A stretch of DNA of 64,000 nt from an uncultured Planococcus sp. (GCA_947502505.1 CANNAE010000002.1:536332-600331); one strand, 5' to 3'. Numbered from the stretch's first letter, positions 48,447 through 58,880 are shown. Notes: a model not told the origin generated them from the letters alone. Made by a program: numbers and translations.

Positions 48447-50330
48447 CTAGACTTTTGCGATTCTTCCTTGTTCAATATACACCAATAAAATCGAAATGTC
48501 AGCAGGGTTTACGCCGGAAATGCGTGTCGCTTGCGCAATCGATAGCGGCTGCACTTCTTTCAGTTTGCCGCGCGCTTCCGTCGCAAGCCCTGAAATGGCG
48601 TCGTAATCGATGTTTTCCGGAATCTTTTTATTCTCCATCTTCTTCAGCTTGTCGACTTGAAGAAGGGATTTTTCGATATAGCCTTCGTATTTCACGTGGA
48701 TCTCGACTTGCTCTTTCACTTCGTCGCTGAGCGCGATATCCGATTCCGTCAATGACGCAATCATGTCGTAGTTCATTTCAGGACGCTTCAGTAAATCGGC
48801 TGCGCGGATGCCGTCTTTCAGCTCGCTGCCGCCTGCATTGCGGATGGCTTCCTGCGTTTGTTCGTTCGGCTTGATGATGATGCCGCGCAGGCGCTTGATT
48901 TCATCTTCGATATGGTCTTTCTTCTCAAGAAAGCGCGCATAACGCTCTTCTGTGATCATGCCAAGCTGATAGCCAAGTTCCGTCAAACGCAAATCTGCGT
49001 TATCGTGGCGCAGCAATAGGCGGTATTCGGCACGAGAAGTCAACAAGCGATAAGGCTCGCTCGTCCCTTTCGTTACCAAATCGTCGATCAATACGCCGAT
49101 ATATGCATCCGACCGGCTGAGGATGACTTCTTCTTTGCCCAATACTTTGGCCGCGGCGTTAATGCCCGCCATGAGCCCTTGCCCTGCTGCTTCTTCGTAG
49201 CCGGACGTGCCGTTGATCTGTCCTGCTGTATAAAGATTGGTAAGCTGTTTGGATTCAAGCGTCGGCCATAATTGCGTCGGCACGATGGCATCGTATTCGA
49301 TGGCATAGCCTGAACGCATCATATCCGCTTTTTCCAGGCCTGGGATCGATTCGAGCAGCTTGCGCTGAACGTGTTCCGGCAAGCTTGTGGAAAGGCCCTG
49401 CACGTAAACTTCACGCGTTGAGCGCCCTTCCGGCTCGAGGAAAATCTGATGGCGCGGCTTGTCGCTGAAACGGACGATTTTGTCTTCAATCGACGGGCAA
49501 TAACGCGGCCCGGTGCCTTTTGCCATTCCGGAATACATCGGAGACAAATGAAGGTTCTCATCAATGATCTGATGCGTTTCAGCTGTCGTGTAAGTCAACC
49601 AGCAAGGCATCTGGTCCATGATGAATTCTGTCGTCTCAAAGCTGAATGCGCGCGGCACATCGTCTCCCGGCTGGATTTCCGTTTTGGAGTAATCGATGCT
49701 ATTGCTATTGATGCGCGGAGGTGTACCGGTTTTGAAACGCACCGTTTCAAAGCCCAGCTGCTCCAGGTTTTCCGCCAATTTAATGGACGGCTGCTGGTGG
49801 TTCGGGCCGCTGGAATAGCGCAAATCGCCGATAATGATTTCGCCGCGCAGGAATGTACCGGTTGTGATGACGACCGTTTCGGCGCGATAAATTCCGCCGA
49901 CTTGTGTAATGAGCCCTGTCACTTTGCCGTCTTCTACGATCAATTCTTCTGCGATGCCTTGATGCAAGCTCAAGTTTTCCTGCTCTTCCATCAAGCGCTT
50001 CATTTCCTGCTGGTAAAGCACTTTATCGGCTTGTGCGCGAAGTGCGCGGACAGCCGGCCCTTTGGCAGTATTGAGCATTCTCATTTGGATATGTGTTTTA
50101 TCGATGACGCGGCCCATAGCCCCGCCCATTGCATCTATTTCACGTACGACGATGCCTTTTGCCGGCCCCCCGATAGACGGGTTGCATGGCATAAAGGCGA
50201 TCATGTCGAGATTCATCGTCAACACAAGCGTTTTAGCGCCCATGCGTGCAGATGCAAGTGCTGCTTCCGCCCCTGCATGGCCTGCGCCTACGACGATGAC
50301 ATCGAACGTGCCTGCTTCATATTGTGGCAT
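48447..50330 (-). CDS. mnmG: tRNA uridine-5-carboxymethylaminomethyl(34) synthesis enzyme MnmG (GidA)
   Basis: A 627-residue FAD protein which, with MnmE, installs the cmnm5 group at wobble U34. FAD fold [22 protein letters not shown], the catalytic-loop motif [21 protein letters not shown], and C-terminal tRNA-binding domain. Length standard. ATG 50330 follows AAGGGACTG. It is 23 bp downstream of mnmE. Confidence 0.98.
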   Translation of the reverse strand: MPQYEAGTFDVIVVGAGHAGAEAALASARMGAKTLVLTMNLDMIAFMPCNPSIGGPAKGIVVREIDAMGGAMGRVIDKTHIQMRMLNTAKGPAVRALRAQADKVLYQQEMKRLMEEQENLSLHQGIAEELIVEDGKVTGLITQVGGIYRAETVVITTGTFLRGEIIIGDLRYSSGPNHQQPSIKLAENLEQLGFETVRFKTGTPPRINSNSIDYSKTEIQPGDDVPRAFSFETTEFIMDQMPCWLTYTTAETHQIIDENLHLSPMYSGMAKGTGPRYCPSIEDKIVRFSDKPRHQIFLEPEGRSTREVYVQGLSTSLPEHVQRKLLESIPGLEKADMMRSGYAIEYDAIVPTQLWPTLESKQLTNLYTAGQINGTSGYEEAAGQGLMAGINAAAKVLGKEEVILSRSDAYIGVLIDDLVTKGTSEPYRLLTSRAEYRLLLRHDNADLRLTELGYQLGMITEERYARFLEKKDHIEDEIKRLRGIIIKPNEQTQEAIRNAGGSELKDGIRAADLLKRPEMNYDMIASLTESDIALSDEVKEQVEIHVKYEGYIEKSLLQVDKLKKMENKKIPENIDYDAISGLATEARGKLKEVQPLSIAQATRISGVNPADISILLVYIEQGRIAKV

Positions 50331-50353
50331 GTTCGTTCAGTCCCTTCAAAAAT

Positions 50354-51742
50354 TTATTTTCCTAGGCAAAATTGCGAGAATAATTGGTTCAATAAGCCGT
50401 CGTCAGCGGTGTCGCCGATGATCTCGCCGAGAATTTCCCATGTCCGGGTCACATCGATCTGGATCATATCGACCGGCACATCCATTTCGGCAGCTGAAAT
50501 AGCATCCGAAATCGTTTGATGCGCTTGATGCAAGAGAGAGATATGGCGCACATTGGAGACATAAGTCATATCCCCTGCCTCGATTTCCCCTTCGAAGAAC
50601 AATTCGGCAATCGCTTCTTCAAGCTGGTCGATGCCTTCTTCTTCAATTAAAGAAGTCGTCACCAGGCGTTTGTCGCTAGTTAATTCCTTCACTTGTTCCA
50701 AATCAATCTGTTGCGGCAAATCGGTCTTGTTGATGACGACGATATAATTCATATCACGGACCGCTTCGAACAATAAGAGGTCTTCCTCGGTCAATTTCTC
50801 TGCGTAATTCAATACGTAGAGGATTAAATCGGCTTCTTTCAGCACTTTGCGGGAGCGTTCGACGCCGATCCGCTCGACGATGTCTTCCGTTTCCCGGATG
50901 CCTGCCGTATCGACTAGGCGCAGTGGCACGCCGCGTACATTGACATATTCTTCGATGATATCGCGCGTCGTGCCAGCAATTTCCGTTACGATGGCTTTGT
51001 TTTCCTGCACCAGGCTGTTCAATAGCGAGGATTTTCCGACATTCGGGCGGCCGATGATGACCGTGGACAAGCCTTCGCGCAAAATCTTGCCTTGCTGGGA
51101 AGTCTGGAGCAGTTTAGCGATTTCTGACTGCACCCATTGCGCTTTTTCAAGCATCATCGGGCGTGTCATTTCTTCCACATCGTCGTATTCCGGATAATCG
51201 ATGTTCACTTCCATTTGGGCGATCGATTCCAAGAGCGCTTGGCGCAGCGAACCGATGAGACGGGACAAACGCCCTTCCATTTGGGTCAGCGCTACGTCCA
51301 TGGCACGGTCCGTTTTCGCACGGATCAAGTCCATAACGGCTTCTGCCTGGGATAGATCAATGCGGCCGTTGAGGAACGCGCGCTTGGTGAATTCACCAGG
51401 CTCTGCAAGCCGTGCCCCGGCTCTTAGGGCTAGCGACAATACACGATTGACCGATACGATGCCGCCGTGGCAATTAATCTCCACGACATCTTCCCTGGTA
51501 AATGTTTTTGGTGCTTTCATTAAGGCGACCATTACTTCTTCCGCTATTTCATTCGTAGCAGGATCTTCGATATGGCCGTAATGGATGGTATGGCTCGCCT
51601 GGTCAGCGAGTGCTTTATTGCCCGGCGCACGGAACAGCCGGTTTGCGATGGCTACCGCTTCAGGCCCGCTCAGGCGGACGATGGCGATGGCTCCTTCGCC
51701 GCTTGGCGTGGAAATCGCGGCAATCGTATCGAATTCCATCAT
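50354..51742 (-). CDS. mnmE: tRNA modification GTPase MnmE (TrmE)
   Basis: 462 residues: N-terminal tetrahydrofolate-binding domain ([21 protein letters not shown]), helical domain, an inserted G domain ([34 protein letters not shown]) and the catalytic C-terminal CLGK. It is the partner of MnmG. The start is ATG 51742, 10 nt after GGAGG; ATG 51739 is the next codon. The open frame continues to 51859 but passes through the DnaA-box palindrome and has no RBS. Confidence 0.98.
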   Translation of the reverse strand: MMEFDTIAAISTPSGEGAIAIVRLSGPEAVAIANRLFRAPGNKALADQASHTIHYGHIEDPATNEIAEEVMVALMKAPKTFTREDVVEINCHGGIVSVNRVLSLALRAGARLAEPGEFTKRAFLNGRIDLSQAEAVMDLIRAKTDRAMDVALTQMEGRLSRLIGSLRQALLESIAQMEVNIDYPEYDDVEEMTRPMMLEKAQWVQSEIAKLLQTSQQGKILREGLSTVIIGRPNVGKSSLLNSLVQENKAIVTEIAGTTRDIIEEYVNVRGVPLRLVDTAGIRETEDIVERIGVERSRKVLKEADLILYVLNYAEKLTEEDLLLFEAVRDMNYIVVINKTDLPQQIDLEQVKELTSDKRLVTTSLIEEEGIDQLEEAIAELFFEGEIEAGDMTYVSNVRHISLLHQAHQTISDAISAAEMDVPVDMIQIDVTRTWEILGEIIGDTADDGLLNQLFSQFCLGK

Positions 51743-51831
51743 GATGCTATTTCCTCCTCTTGCAACAACACGCTGAAGGCGAATAAAAAAACTTGCCAAC
51801 AGCATCATTTCTACTTTTTTATGGGTTAAAA

Positions 51832-51855
51832 CAGTTGTCCACATGTGGACAACTG
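51832..51855. promoter_or_regulatory. Perfect 24-bp palindrome built of two DnaA-like boxes
   Basis: The centre is TTGTCCACATGTGGACAA: two overlapping, convergent TTGTCCACA boxes (one base from TTATCCACA) extended by CAG/CTG on each side. With TTATACACA at 51964-51972 it gives three boxes in about 140 bp. Likely bound by DnaA; a repressor operator is the alternative. Confidence 0.6.
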
Positions 51856-52027
51856 TCAAAATACGCGTGGCTGTACAACATACAACAATAACACAAAACC
51901 CATAAAATCAAAAGATACAGCGCTCGTTTTTGGTATTTTTTCAGGTTCACCGCGCAAATATGATGTGTATAAATATACATTCATAAAAATTCCGCTTTTC
52001 CTGGCTCCTTGCCGTTTCATTCCGTCA

Positions 52028-52071
52028 AAAAAAGCCCGCTGCGATCATTTGCATGATCGAGCGGGCTCTTT
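52028..52071 (-). terminator. Terminator after jag
   Basis: Stem GCCCGCTCGATCA/TGATCGCAGCGGGC (one mismatch) with a short loop, followed by TTTTTTTGAC on the minus strand, 10 bp after the jag stop. Confidence 0.85.
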
Positions 52072-52077
52072 CTTCCA

Positions 52078-52878
52078 TCATTTATGCGGTTCGATGACCA
52101 AATAGCGGTTCGGGTCTTTGCCTTCTGAATAAGTATCGATATCAAAGCGCCTCGACAGCGCTTGATGGATCACTTTTCGTTCATAGGACGGCATCGGTTC
52201 GAATTGGACACGGCTTCCGGTGCGGATTGCTTTGTCCGCCATCCGGTCTGCCAATTGCTCCAATGTTTCCTGGCGGCGTTCCCGGTAATTCTCTGCATCG
52301 AGTTCGACCATCATGAATTGTTCGGCATGGCGATTAGCCACCAATTGCGCTAATTGCTGGAGCGAATTCAAGGTCTGCCCTCTTTTGCCGATCAGCATCG
52401 CCACTTTTTCGCTTTCTAGTTTAAAACGCACCGTTTTGCCTTGTTTTTCATGCGAAACGGATAAATCATCGATTTTCATGCCTTTTGCAATGTCCTGCAA
52501 ATAGGCTTTTGTTTCTGCGATCGCTTTATCATTCGACGGTTTTACTGCCGGCTCTGCAGCTGGCTCGCCGAAATCCGGTTCTTCTCCCTCTTCTGTCGGA
52601 GCTGACGGCATTTCAGCCGCAATCTCTTCTTCAGAAGGTTTGGCGCTGTCCGCTTCCGGTGTTTGTCCCGTCTGCAGCGCGCCCTGTTCAGCTTGTGGCT
52701 GACCTGTTTCCATCACTGTGACTTCCACTTCCGCATCTCTAGCCCCGAATCCGAAAAACCCCTTTTTTCCTTCATCGATGATGCGGACTGTTACTTCATC
52801 CCGTGATTTGTTCAGTTGTTCCAGCGCTTTTTCAATCGCTTCTTCAACCGTTTTCCCCATTTGTGTAAGATGCTTCAC
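52078..52878 (-). CDS. khpB: RNA-binding protein KhpB (Jag/EloR)
   Basis: 266 residues. Jag-N domain (about 1-50, GKTVEEAIEKALEQLNKSRDEVTVRIIDEGKKGFFGFGARDAEV in part), an acidic Glu/Pro linker (about 55-120), a KH domain (KTVRFKLESEKVAMLIGKRGQTLNSLQ) and a C-terminal R3H domain (DRMADKAIRTGSRVQFEPMPSYERKVIHQAL). It binds RNA and influences cell elongation. The start is GTG 52878 after GGAGGGGC and overlaps yidC by 4 bp. Confidence 0.95.
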   Translation of the reverse strand: MKHLTQMGKTVEEAIEKALEQLNKSRDEVTVRIIDEGKKGFFGFGARDAEVEVTVMETGQPQAEQGALQTGQTPEADSAKPSEEEIAAEMPSAPTEEGEEPDFGEPAAEPAVKPSNDKAIAETKAYLQDIAKGMKIDDLSVSHEKQGKTVRFKLESEKVAMLIGKRGQTLNSLQQLAQLVANRHAEQFMMVELDAENYRERRQETLEQLADRMADKAIRTGSRVQFEPMPSYERKVIHQALSRRFDIDTYSEGKDPNRYLVIEPHK

Positions 52879-53654
52879 TTTTTAGCCCCTCCTGTTTTCG
52901 TTTTAACAGGCTGTTGCACTTCTTTCTTTTCCCATGGACGGTAAATGAACATGTTTTGGATCAGCGAGATGATATTCCCGATTACCCAGTAAAGCGTCAA
53001 GGCAGATGGCAGGATGATCCCGAATCCGGCGATCATGACCGGCATAAAGTACATCATCGCTTTCATTTGCGGGTTATCCATTGCAGGCCCCGTACGCAAG
53101 ACGATCAATTGCATGACACCGGCTGTTACAGCCAGGATAATGCTTGGTTCTGCCAGCGGGAAGATCAAAAATGTGCCAAGATCGATTTCAGGTGTTGCGT
53201 TCATGCGGCTGATCGCGTGGTAAAAACCGATCAGAATCGGCATCTGGATGACAACTGGCAAGCAGCCAGCCATCGGGTTGACGCCTTTTTCCTGGAACAT
53301 TGCCATCATTTCCTGCTGATATTTCTGCTGGGTGACGGCATCTTTCGATTTATACTTCTCTTTTAACTTAGCCAGCTCAGGCTGGATTTCCTGCATGCGT
53401 TTCGAACTTTTCGTCTGCTTGATCATCAAAGGCAATAAGGCCAGACGGATCAGAATCGTTACGGCAATAATCCCGAAGCCATATGTACCGAGGAATTCCT
53501 TAAAGAATTTAATGATCGATACTAACGGCCAGACGACAAACTGGTTCCAAAATCCTTCGCTTTGGTCGCTGATCGGCTGGTCAAACTCCATACAGCCCGA
53601 CAATAAGAGGGCAACAGCCACCAAGGCGAAGAGCAATCCTGTTCTCTTCTTCAC
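52875..53654 (-). CDS. yidC: Membrane protein insertase YidC (SpoIIIJ type)
   Basis: A 259-residue YidC1/OxaA. It is a lipoprotein: signal LLFALVAVALLLSGC with Cys21 at the lipobox. Five TMs follow, with the conserved hydrophilic-groove Arg in the first (IRLALLPLMIKQTKSSKRMQEIQP). It inserts membrane proteins with or after SecYEG. In the rpmH-rnpA-yidC-jag line, as in B. subtilis. Confidence 0.96.
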   Translation of the reverse strand: MKKRTGLLFALVAVALLLSGCMEFDQPISDQSEGFWNQFVVWPLVSIIKFFKEFLGTYGFGIIAVTILIRLALLPLMIKQTKSSKRMQEIQPELAKLKEKYKSKDAVTQQKYQQEMMAMFQEKGVNPMAGCLPVVIQMPILIGFYHAISRMNATPEIDLGTFLIFPLAEPSIILAVTAGVMQLIVLRTGPAMDNPQMKAMMYFMPVMIAGFGIILPSALTLYWVIGNIISLIQNMFIYRPWEKKEVQQPVKTKTGGAKK

Positions 53655-53715
53655 TTTGCTTCCTCCAAACTCTATTCAATTACTTCCTATAATAACATCC
53701 GGATAGATCCGGCAT

Positions 53716-54057
53716 CTACTTCTTCGGCAAGGCGCGCGCAATTTTCAGCACATGCTCCAAGCTTTTCTTGCTTTCGTGAAAATCCAATTTGGCCGCCTGT
53801 GGTCGGGCGATGATAATGTAATCGGCGTTCGGCAGGAGATCGTCCTTCAATTCCAGGAAGGCTTGGCGGATATAACGCTTGACGCGGTTTCTAGCGACCG
53901 CATTGCCGACTTTCTTGCTGACGGACAGGCCGAGGCGAAATTCTTCCTGCTCATCTTTCAGCAAATAGACGATAAATTGCCGATTCGCAAACGATTTCCC
54001 TTTTTTGAACACGCGCTGAAACTCCGTATTTTTCTTGATCCGCTGCTGCTTATTCAT
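53716..54057 (-). CDS. rnpA: Ribonuclease P protein component
   Basis: A 113-residue basic protein that binds the RNase P RNA to mature tRNA 5' ends. The RNR motif lies in [42 protein letters not shown] matches the central cleft. ATG 54057 follows AGGTGAAAA. It lies about 90 bp after rpmH, with a terminator in between. Confidence 0.97.
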   Translation of the reverse strand: MNKQQRIKKNTEFQRVFKKGKSFANRQFIVYLLKDEQEEFRLGLSVSKKVGNAVARNRVKRYIRQAFLELKDDLLPNADYIIIARPQAAKLDFHESKKSLEHVLKIARALPKK

Positions 54058-54111
54058 TTTTTCACCTGCTACTTGCTTATTTTGATGCATTTTCGCTCAA
54101 ATTCGGCGAAA

Positions 54112-54146
54112 AAGAAAAAAAAGACCACTGATGCGGTCAGTGGACT
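54112..54146 (-). terminator. Terminator between rpmH and rnpA
   Basis: Stem CCACTGA/TCAGTGG with a 5-nt loop, then TCTTTTTTTTTC on the minus strand, starting at the rpmH stop. It would end most rpmH transcripts, leaving rnpA to read-through. Confidence 0.85.
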
Positions 54147-54284
54147 TTAAGCTGATAGTACTTTTCTTCCTTTACGGCGACGGGCAGCGATAACGCGACG
54201 TCCGTTCTTTGTGCTCATGCGTGCTCTGAAGCCGTGCACTTTGCTGTGTTTGCGTTTATTTGGTTGGTATGTGCGCAATGTCAT
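54147..54284 (-). CDS. rpmH: 50S ribosomal protein L34
   Basis: A 45-residue basic protein: [23 protein letters not shown] start and [18 protein letters not shown] end. It matches L34 nearly residue for residue (most members begin MKRTYQP, here MTLRTYQP). RBS AGGAGGTG lies 8 nt before ATG 54284. First gene of the leftward origin operon, with a strong promoter 55-85 bp upstream. Confidence 0.98.
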   Translation of the reverse strand: MTLRTYQPNKRKHSKVHGFRARMSTKNGRRVIAARRRKGRKVLSA

Positions 54285-54337
54285 GACCTTACACCTCCTA
54301 TATAAAAGTTAACTATTTTCTAAAGACAGTCTCGACT

Positions 54338-54367
54338 ATTATAAGGGCGCTGGCATACTTATGTCAA
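54338..54367 (-). promoter_or_regulatory. rpmH promoter
   Basis: Minus strand TTGACA (54362-54367), 18-bp spacer, TATAAT (54338-54343): a consensus sigma-A promoter pointing left, away from dnaA. Confidence 0.85.
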
Positions 54368-54409
54368 TGGTTTCTTTTAAATGCAGAAGATCCGCCAGTC
54401 TATCCGGAA

Positions 54410-54720
54410 AGAAAAGTTATACACAATCAGGGAGGATCTACGGTGAACTTCCTGTGATTCCATTTTTGCCGAAAATGATTTATCCACATGCCTTATCGAC
54501 AGGTTTTTCACATAGGAACTGCCTGTGGATATCGGGAATGTGCACAAAGCCCGCTATGTGGATAACTGAAAGAAATGCTTGTAATGTCTATCGTTTTTTG
54601 ATAACATTGTTTTGTTTTCACTTGTTAACAATTTCTATCCCAAAATAGTTATCCACATATTGTGGGTAAGGTGTGGATAGTTTTCCCCAAGCCTGTTTAT
54701 AGATCTTATCCACAGGCTGT
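54410..54720. promoter_or_regulatory. oriC, upstream DnaA-box region
   Basis: The rpmH-dnaA gap (490 bp) carries many DnaA boxes. Plus strand: TTATACACA 54417-54425, TTATCCACA 54480-54488, 54649-54657 and 54706-54714, TTTTTCACA 54504-54512. Minus strand: TTATCCACA 54557-54565, ATATCCACA 54524-54532, TTACCCACA 54661-54669, CTATCCACA 54672-54680. This matches the incA/B half of a Bacillales bipartite origin and lets DnaA repress its own gene. Confidence 0.93.
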
Positions 54721-54731
54721 GGTTTTGTGTA

Positions 54732-54740
54732 TGGTATACT
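54732..54740 (+). promoter_or_regulatory. dnaA promoter (extended -10)
   Basis: TGGTATACT is an extended -10, 35 bp before the dnaA start, with no clear -35. It follows the last DnaA box by 18 bp, so bound DnaA would hinder it. Confidence 0.6.
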
Positions 54741-54774
54741 GTAAAAAATCTTTACATATAAAGGAGATACGCTA

Positions 54775-56118
54775 TTGGAACACTTAGACGAACTTTGGTC
54801 GAGTGTCTTAGCCCAAGTCGAAAAAAGAATCTCCAAGCCCAGCTTTGAAACTTGGCTCAAATCCACTAAGCTCTTGTCCTATAAAGAAGATACTGTCACC
54901 ATTTCAGCCCCGAATTCATTTGCGCGCGATTGGCTCGAAAACCATTACGTGCACTTGATTACCGGCATTTTGACAGATCTCACAGGGGACGAAGCGCTTA
55001 TTAAATTTGTGGTGCCAAAAGATCAGGATATGGACGATTTTCAGCTTCCCGCTCCCCGTGTCAAACCGGGCCAGGCGGAGCAGCAAGAGTTTTTGCCGGG
55101 CATGTTGAACCCGAAATACACCTTTGACACATTCGTCATCGGTTCGGGTAACCGCTTTGCGCACGCGGCATCGCTCGCTGTTGCTGAAGCGCCGGCAAAA
55201 GCTTACAACCCGCTTTTCATCTACGGAGGCGTAGGACTTGGCAAGACCCACCTTATGCATGCAATCGGACATTATGTCATCGAACACAACCCAGACGCCA
55301 AAGTGGTTTATTTGTCGTCGGAAAAATTCACGAACGAGTTCATCAACTCGATCCGTGACAACCAAACCGTCGATTTCCGCAATAAATACCGCAATGTCGA
55401 TATTTTGCTAATTGACGATATTCAATTTTTGGCCGGAAAAGAACAGACACAGGAAGAATTCTTCCATACATTCAACACGCTGCACGAAGAATCCAAGCAG
55501 ATCATCATCTCCAGCGACCGGCCGCCAAAAGAGATCCCAACGCTTGAAGACCGCTTAAGATCGCGCTTTGAATGGGGATTGATCACCGATATCACGCCGC
55601 CAGACCTGGAAACGCGCATTGCCATTTTGCGCAAGAAAGCCAAAGCGGACGGCCTTGATATCCCGAACGATGTAATGACTTATATCGCCAATTCCATCGA
55701 TTCCAACATCCGCGAGCTTGAAGGCGCCTTGATCCGCGTCGTCGCTTATTCCTCCCTCATCAACCGGGACATGAGCGCAGAGCTTGCTGCAGAAGCCTTG
55801 AAAGACATCATGCCGAACTCCAAGCCGAAAGTCATTACCATTTTGGACATCCAAAACGCAGTCGGTGAGCAGTTCAACGTGAAGCTCGATGACTTCAAGA
55901 CCAAGCGCCGCACGAAGGATATTGCGTATCCGCGTCAAATCGCGATGTATTTGTCACGTGAAATGACCGATTTTTCATTGCCGAAAATCGGCGAGGAATT
56001 CGGCGGCCGCGATCACACAACCGTCATCCATGCACACGAAAAAATCAACACGATGCTGAAAGAGAACCAGCAGCTTCAGCAAGATATTAAAGAAATTCGA
56101 TCTGCACTCGGCAAATAA
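54775..56118 (+). CDS. dnaA: Chromosomal replication initiator DnaA
   Basis: A 447-residue AAA+ initiator. Domain I (about 1-80, [24 protein letters not shown]), a short linker, AAA+ domain with Walker [17 protein letters not shown] and Walker [15 protein letters not shown], sensor/arginine regions, and domain IV with [15 protein letters not shown] contacting the DnaA box. The start is TTG 54775 with AAAGGAG 8 nt upstream, as in many Bacillales. It reads rightward from oriC with dnaN. Confidence 0.99.
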   Translation: MEHLDELWSSVLAQVEKRISKPSFETWLKSTKLLSYKEDTVTISAPNSFARDWLENHYVHLITGILTDLTGDEALIKFVVPKDQDMDDFQLPAPRVKPGQAEQQEFLPGMLNPKYTFDTFVIGSGNRFAHAASLAVAEAPAKAYNPLFIYGGVGLGKTHLMHAIGHYVIEHNPDAKVVYLSSEKFTNEFINSIRDNQTVDFRNKYRNVDILLIDDIQFLAGKEQTQEEFFHTFNTLHEESKQIIISSDRPPKEIPTLEDRLRSRFEWGLITDITPPDLETRIAILRKKAKADGLDIPNDVMTYIANSIDSNIRELEGALIRVVAYSSLINRDMSAELAAEALKDIMPNSKPKVITILDIQNAVGEQFNVKLDDFKTKRRTKDIAYPRQIAMYLSREMTDFSLPKIGEEFGGRDHTTVIHAHEKINTMLKENQQLQQDIKEIRSALGK

Positions 56119-56288
56119 GGCTGTGGATAAACCCCGATTTTCTTAAGCAGTTTATGCACAGCTTGTCTACATGTGGATAAGCTGCTTTTATTGCTCATAT
56201 CGGGCTTATCCACATATTCACAGCCCCTACTACTATTACTGTCTTTAAGTACTAATAACTAAAATATATATATAAGCGAGGTTCGAGA
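56119..56288. promoter_or_regulatory. oriC, downstream DnaA boxes and unwinding element
   Basis: DnaA boxes: minus 56122-56130 and 56172-56180; plus 56152-56160 (TTATGCACA) and 56206-56214, then a weak ATATTCACA (56213-56221). These are followed by CCCC, then the DnaA-trio run CTA CTA CTA TTA CTG (56227-56241) and an AT-rich stretch (56246-56276). This is the order of the unwinding half (incC) in B. subtilis oriC. Confidence 0.93.
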
Positions 56289-57425
56289 ATGAAATTCGAG
56301 ATAAAACGTGAACGATTAGTCGAAGGTTTAAACGATGTAATGAAAGCAGTCAGTTCAAAAACGACGATTCCGATTTTGACTGGGATCAAGATGGACGTTT
56401 CAACAGAAGGAATGCGCTTAACAGGAAGTGACTCAGACATCACGATCCAAACCTTCATCCCAGCAGAAGAGGATGGAAAGCAATTGATCGATGTCACAGA
56501 AGGTGGAAGCATCGTCCTTCAGGCAAAAGTATTCGGGGAAATCGTCCGTAAATTGCCGACAAACGAAGTAGAAATCGAAATCAATAGCAATTTCCAGACG
56601 CATATCCGTTCAGGGAAATCCGAATTCCACTTGATCGGGCTAGACGCTATGGATTACCCACAATTGCCGGATATCCAAGACGACCGCCTGTTCACGATTC
56701 CAGCGGATCTGTTGAAAACGATCAATAGAGAAACGGTCTTTGCCGTATCGAGTTCTGAAACGCGCCCGGTATTGACTGGCGTTCATTGGGAAGTAAAAGA
56801 CGGGGAGCTCGTTTGCGTCGCAACTGACAGCCACCGCCTGGCACGCCGCAAAACGAAACTCGAAACTTTGCCGGAAGGGGAATACAGCGTCGTCATTCCA
56901 GGGAAAAGCTTGAATGAATTGAACAAAATCCTCGATGACACGTCCGACCCGGTCGAAATTGTCATGACCAACCAGCAAGTGTTGTTCAAATCGAAGCACA
57001 TCTTGTTCTTCTCCCGTCTATTGGAAGGCAATTACCCAGATACATCGCGCTTGATCCCGTCTGAATACAAAACGACGGTAACGGTAAACGGCCGTTCATT
57101 GCTTCAGGCGATCGACCGCGCTTCACTACTTGCGCGTGAGGAACGCAATAACGTCGTGCGCTTTTCCACAAACGAAGGCAGCGAAGTTGAAGTCTCCTCA
57201 AATTCCCCGGAAGTCGGGAAAGTCGAAGAGCAATTGCAGGCACAAAGCGTGGACGGCGAAGAGCTGAAGATCTCCTTCAGCGCGAAGTTCATGATGGATG
57301 CCTTGAAAGCAATCGACGGGCAGGATGTCGTCATCCAGTTCACTGGAGCGATGCGCCCATTCATCTTAAAATCGGCCTTGGATGACTCAATTCTTCAATT
57401 GATTCTTCCTGTCCGGACATATTAA
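56289..57425 (+). CDS. dnaN: DNA polymerase III beta sliding clamp
   Basis: 378 residues in three clamp repeats (about 1-125, 126-250 and 251-378). It opens MKFEIKRERLVEGLNDVMKAVSSKTTIPILTGI and ends with the conserved MRPFILKS and LILPVRTY. It tethers the polymerase and other proteins to DNA. ATG 56289 lies 12 nt after the AT-rich unwinding region, with GAGG before it. A terminator follows. Confidence 0.99.
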   Translation: MKFEIKRERLVEGLNDVMKAVSSKTTIPILTGIKMDVSTEGMRLTGSDSDITIQTFIPAEEDGKQLIDVTEGGSIVLQAKVFGEIVRKLPTNEVEIEINSNFQTHIRSGKSEFHLIGLDAMDYPQLPDIQDDRLFTIPADLLKTINRETVFAVSSSETRPVLTGVHWEVKDGELVCVATDSHRLARRKTKLETLPEGEYSVVIPGKSLNELNKILDDTSDPVEIVMTNQQVLFKSKHILFFSRLLEGNYPDTSRLIPSEYKTTVTVNGRSLLQAIDRASLLAREERNNVVRFSTNEGSEVEVSSNSPEVGKVEEQLQAQSVDGEELKISFSAKFMMDALKAIDGQDVVIQFTGAMRPFILKSALDDSILQLILPVRTY

Positions 57426-57442
57426 TTAGAAGCAAAACCCTC

Positions 57443-57470
57443 AGGATAGCCCATAAAGGCTATCCTTTTT
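57443..57470 (+). terminator. Terminator after dnaN
   Basis: Stem AGGATAGCC/GGCTATCCT with a 6-nt loop followed by TTTTTAC, 18 bp after the dnaN stop. Confidence 0.92.
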
Positions 57471-57532
57471 ACTTATGGGGGCAAATAGGGTAAAATAAAG
57501 GGATAGACTACGAATCGAAGGATGAGTGCATT

Positions 57533-57772
57533 TTGAAGGAAATCGGGATTGAAACAGAATTTATTACACTTGGGCAGCTGTTGAAAATGACAGACACAAT
57601 CAGTTCAGGCGGAATGGCCAAATGGTTTTTGAGTGAACATGAAGTATTCGTGAACGGAGAAGCGGAAGACCGCAGAGGGCGTAAATTACGTCCGGAAGAC
57701 ACTGTGAGCATACCGGGGACGGGGGAATTCCGTATCGTTGTCGCCGAAGGCATGAGCTTCGATGCGGATTGA
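57533..57772 (+). CDS. yaaA: S4-domain protein YaaA (RlbA)
   Basis: A 79-residue S4-type RNA-binding protein: [45 protein letters not shown] follows the S4 pattern of the dnaN-recF spacer gene in firmicutes, implicated in ribosome assembly. The start is TTG 57533; no ATG is available in frame. It overlaps recF by 11 bp. Confidence 0.93.
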   Translation: MKEIGIETEFITLGQLLKMTDTISSGGMAKWFLSEHEVFVNGEAEDRRGRKLRPEDTVSIPGTGEFRIVVAEGMSFDAD

Positions 57773-58874
57773 CAACCTCGAGTTAGTCAATTACCGCAAC
57801 TATGAAACGCTTAAGCTCGACTTCTCGCCGGAGATCAACGTCTTTATCGGCGAGAACGCGCAAGGCAAAACCAATATCATGGAGTCGCTCTATGTTTTAT
57901 CGATGGCAAAATCGCACCGGACGAGCAATGACAAAGAATTGATACGCTGGGACGCGGAATATGGTAAAATTAAAGCTGATGTGCTCCGGAAATATGGCAA
58001 ACTGCCGCTTGAAATCAGCTTTTCCAAAAAAGGCAAAAAAGCGAAAGTGAACCACCTGGAACAGCGGCGGCTTAGCGATTATATCGGCCAATTAAATGTC
58101 GTCATGTTCGCTCCGGAAGACCTGCATCTAGTCAAAGGCAGCCCGCAAGTCAGGCGCCGCTTCATCGATATGGAGATCGGCCAGATTTCACCGGTCTATC
58201 TCCACGATCTCGTCAATTACCAAAAGCTGTTGAAACAGCGCAATCATATATTGAAGCAGCATTACGGCAAGCAGGCGATCAATGACGTCATGTTCGAGGT
58301 ATACACCGAACAATTCATTGAAGCTGCTGTAAAAATTATACAAAAAAGATTCCAGTTCATGGAATTGCTGCAAAAATGGGCAGAGCCTATTCATCACGGC
58401 ATTTCCCGTGGGCTCGAAAAACTGGAAATCCGCTACCAGCCGATTAGCGGGTTGAATCCCGAATGGACGCCTGTCGAAATGGCGTCCTTTTTAGAGCAAA
58501 AGCTTCAGGACGTGAAAAAGCGGGAACTCGACCGGGGCGTTACGCTCGTCGGCCCGCATCGCGACGACTTGCAATTTATCGTCAATGGCTATGATGTCCA
58601 GACTTACGGCTCTCAAGGGCAGCAACGCACAACCGCGCTGTCTTTGAAACTCGCGGAAATCGAATTGATCAAGCAAGAAGTCGGCGAAGCACCGGTTCTG
58701 CTTTTGGATGATGTGCTTTCCGAGCTGGACGATTACCGCCAATCGCATTTACTCAACACGATCCGCGGATCCGTGCAGACCTTTGTCACGACCACCAGTG
58801 TTGAAGGCATCCAGCACGACACCATTCAAAGCGCCCGCCTTTTCGAAGTATCGAAAGGAACGGTCAAGGAGTGA
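57762..58874 (+). CDS. recF: DNA replication and repair protein RecF
   Basis: A 370-residue SMC-like ATPase that helps load RecA at gaps. Walker [17 protein letters not shown] (about 25-40), signature [16 protein letters not shown], Walker [17 protein letters not shown]. No coiled coil of note. ATG 57762 lies within the last codons of yaaA, implying coupling. Confidence 0.98.
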   Translation: MRIDNLELVNYRNYETLKLDFSPEINVFIGENAQGKTNIMESLYVLSMAKSHRTSNDKELIRWDAEYGKIKADVLRKYGKLPLEISFSKKGKKAKVNHLEQRRLSDYIGQLNVVMFAPEDLHLVKGSPQVRRRFIDMEIGQISPVYLHDLVNYQKLLKQRNHILKQHYGKQAINDVMFEVYTEQFIEAAVKIIQKRFQFMELLQKWAEPIHHGISRGLEKLEIRYQPISGLNPEWTPVEMASFLEQKLQDVKKRELDRGVTLVGPHRDDLQFIVNGYDVQTYGSQGQQRTTALSLKLAEIELIKQEVGEAPVLLLDDVLSELDDYRQSHLLNTIRGSVQTFVTTTSVEGIQHDTIQSARLFEVSKGTVKE

Positions 58875-58880
58875 AGACGC

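Larger units (their letters stand above)
51743..52077. other. Gap between jag and mnmE with DnaA-box palindrome
   Basis: 335 bp, AT-rich. It holds a 24-bp perfect palindrome (51832-51855), a TTATACACA box on the minus strand (51964-51972) and the jag terminator. No gene is visible. Confidence 0.6.

Noticed and set aside
48688..48703. parS-like sequence TATTTCACGTGGATCT in mnmG
   Set aside because: Four mismatches from parS and no palindrome beyond the core.
49449..50519. Long plus-strand frame (356 codons) opposite mnmG
   Set aside because: It is the complement of a universally conserved gene, has no RBS, and is rich in Arg/His/Cys as expected of an antisense frame.
55949..55964. parS-like sequence around TCACGTGA in dnaA
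   Set aside because: Four mismatches; the codons are explained by the conserved LSREM segment of DnaA.
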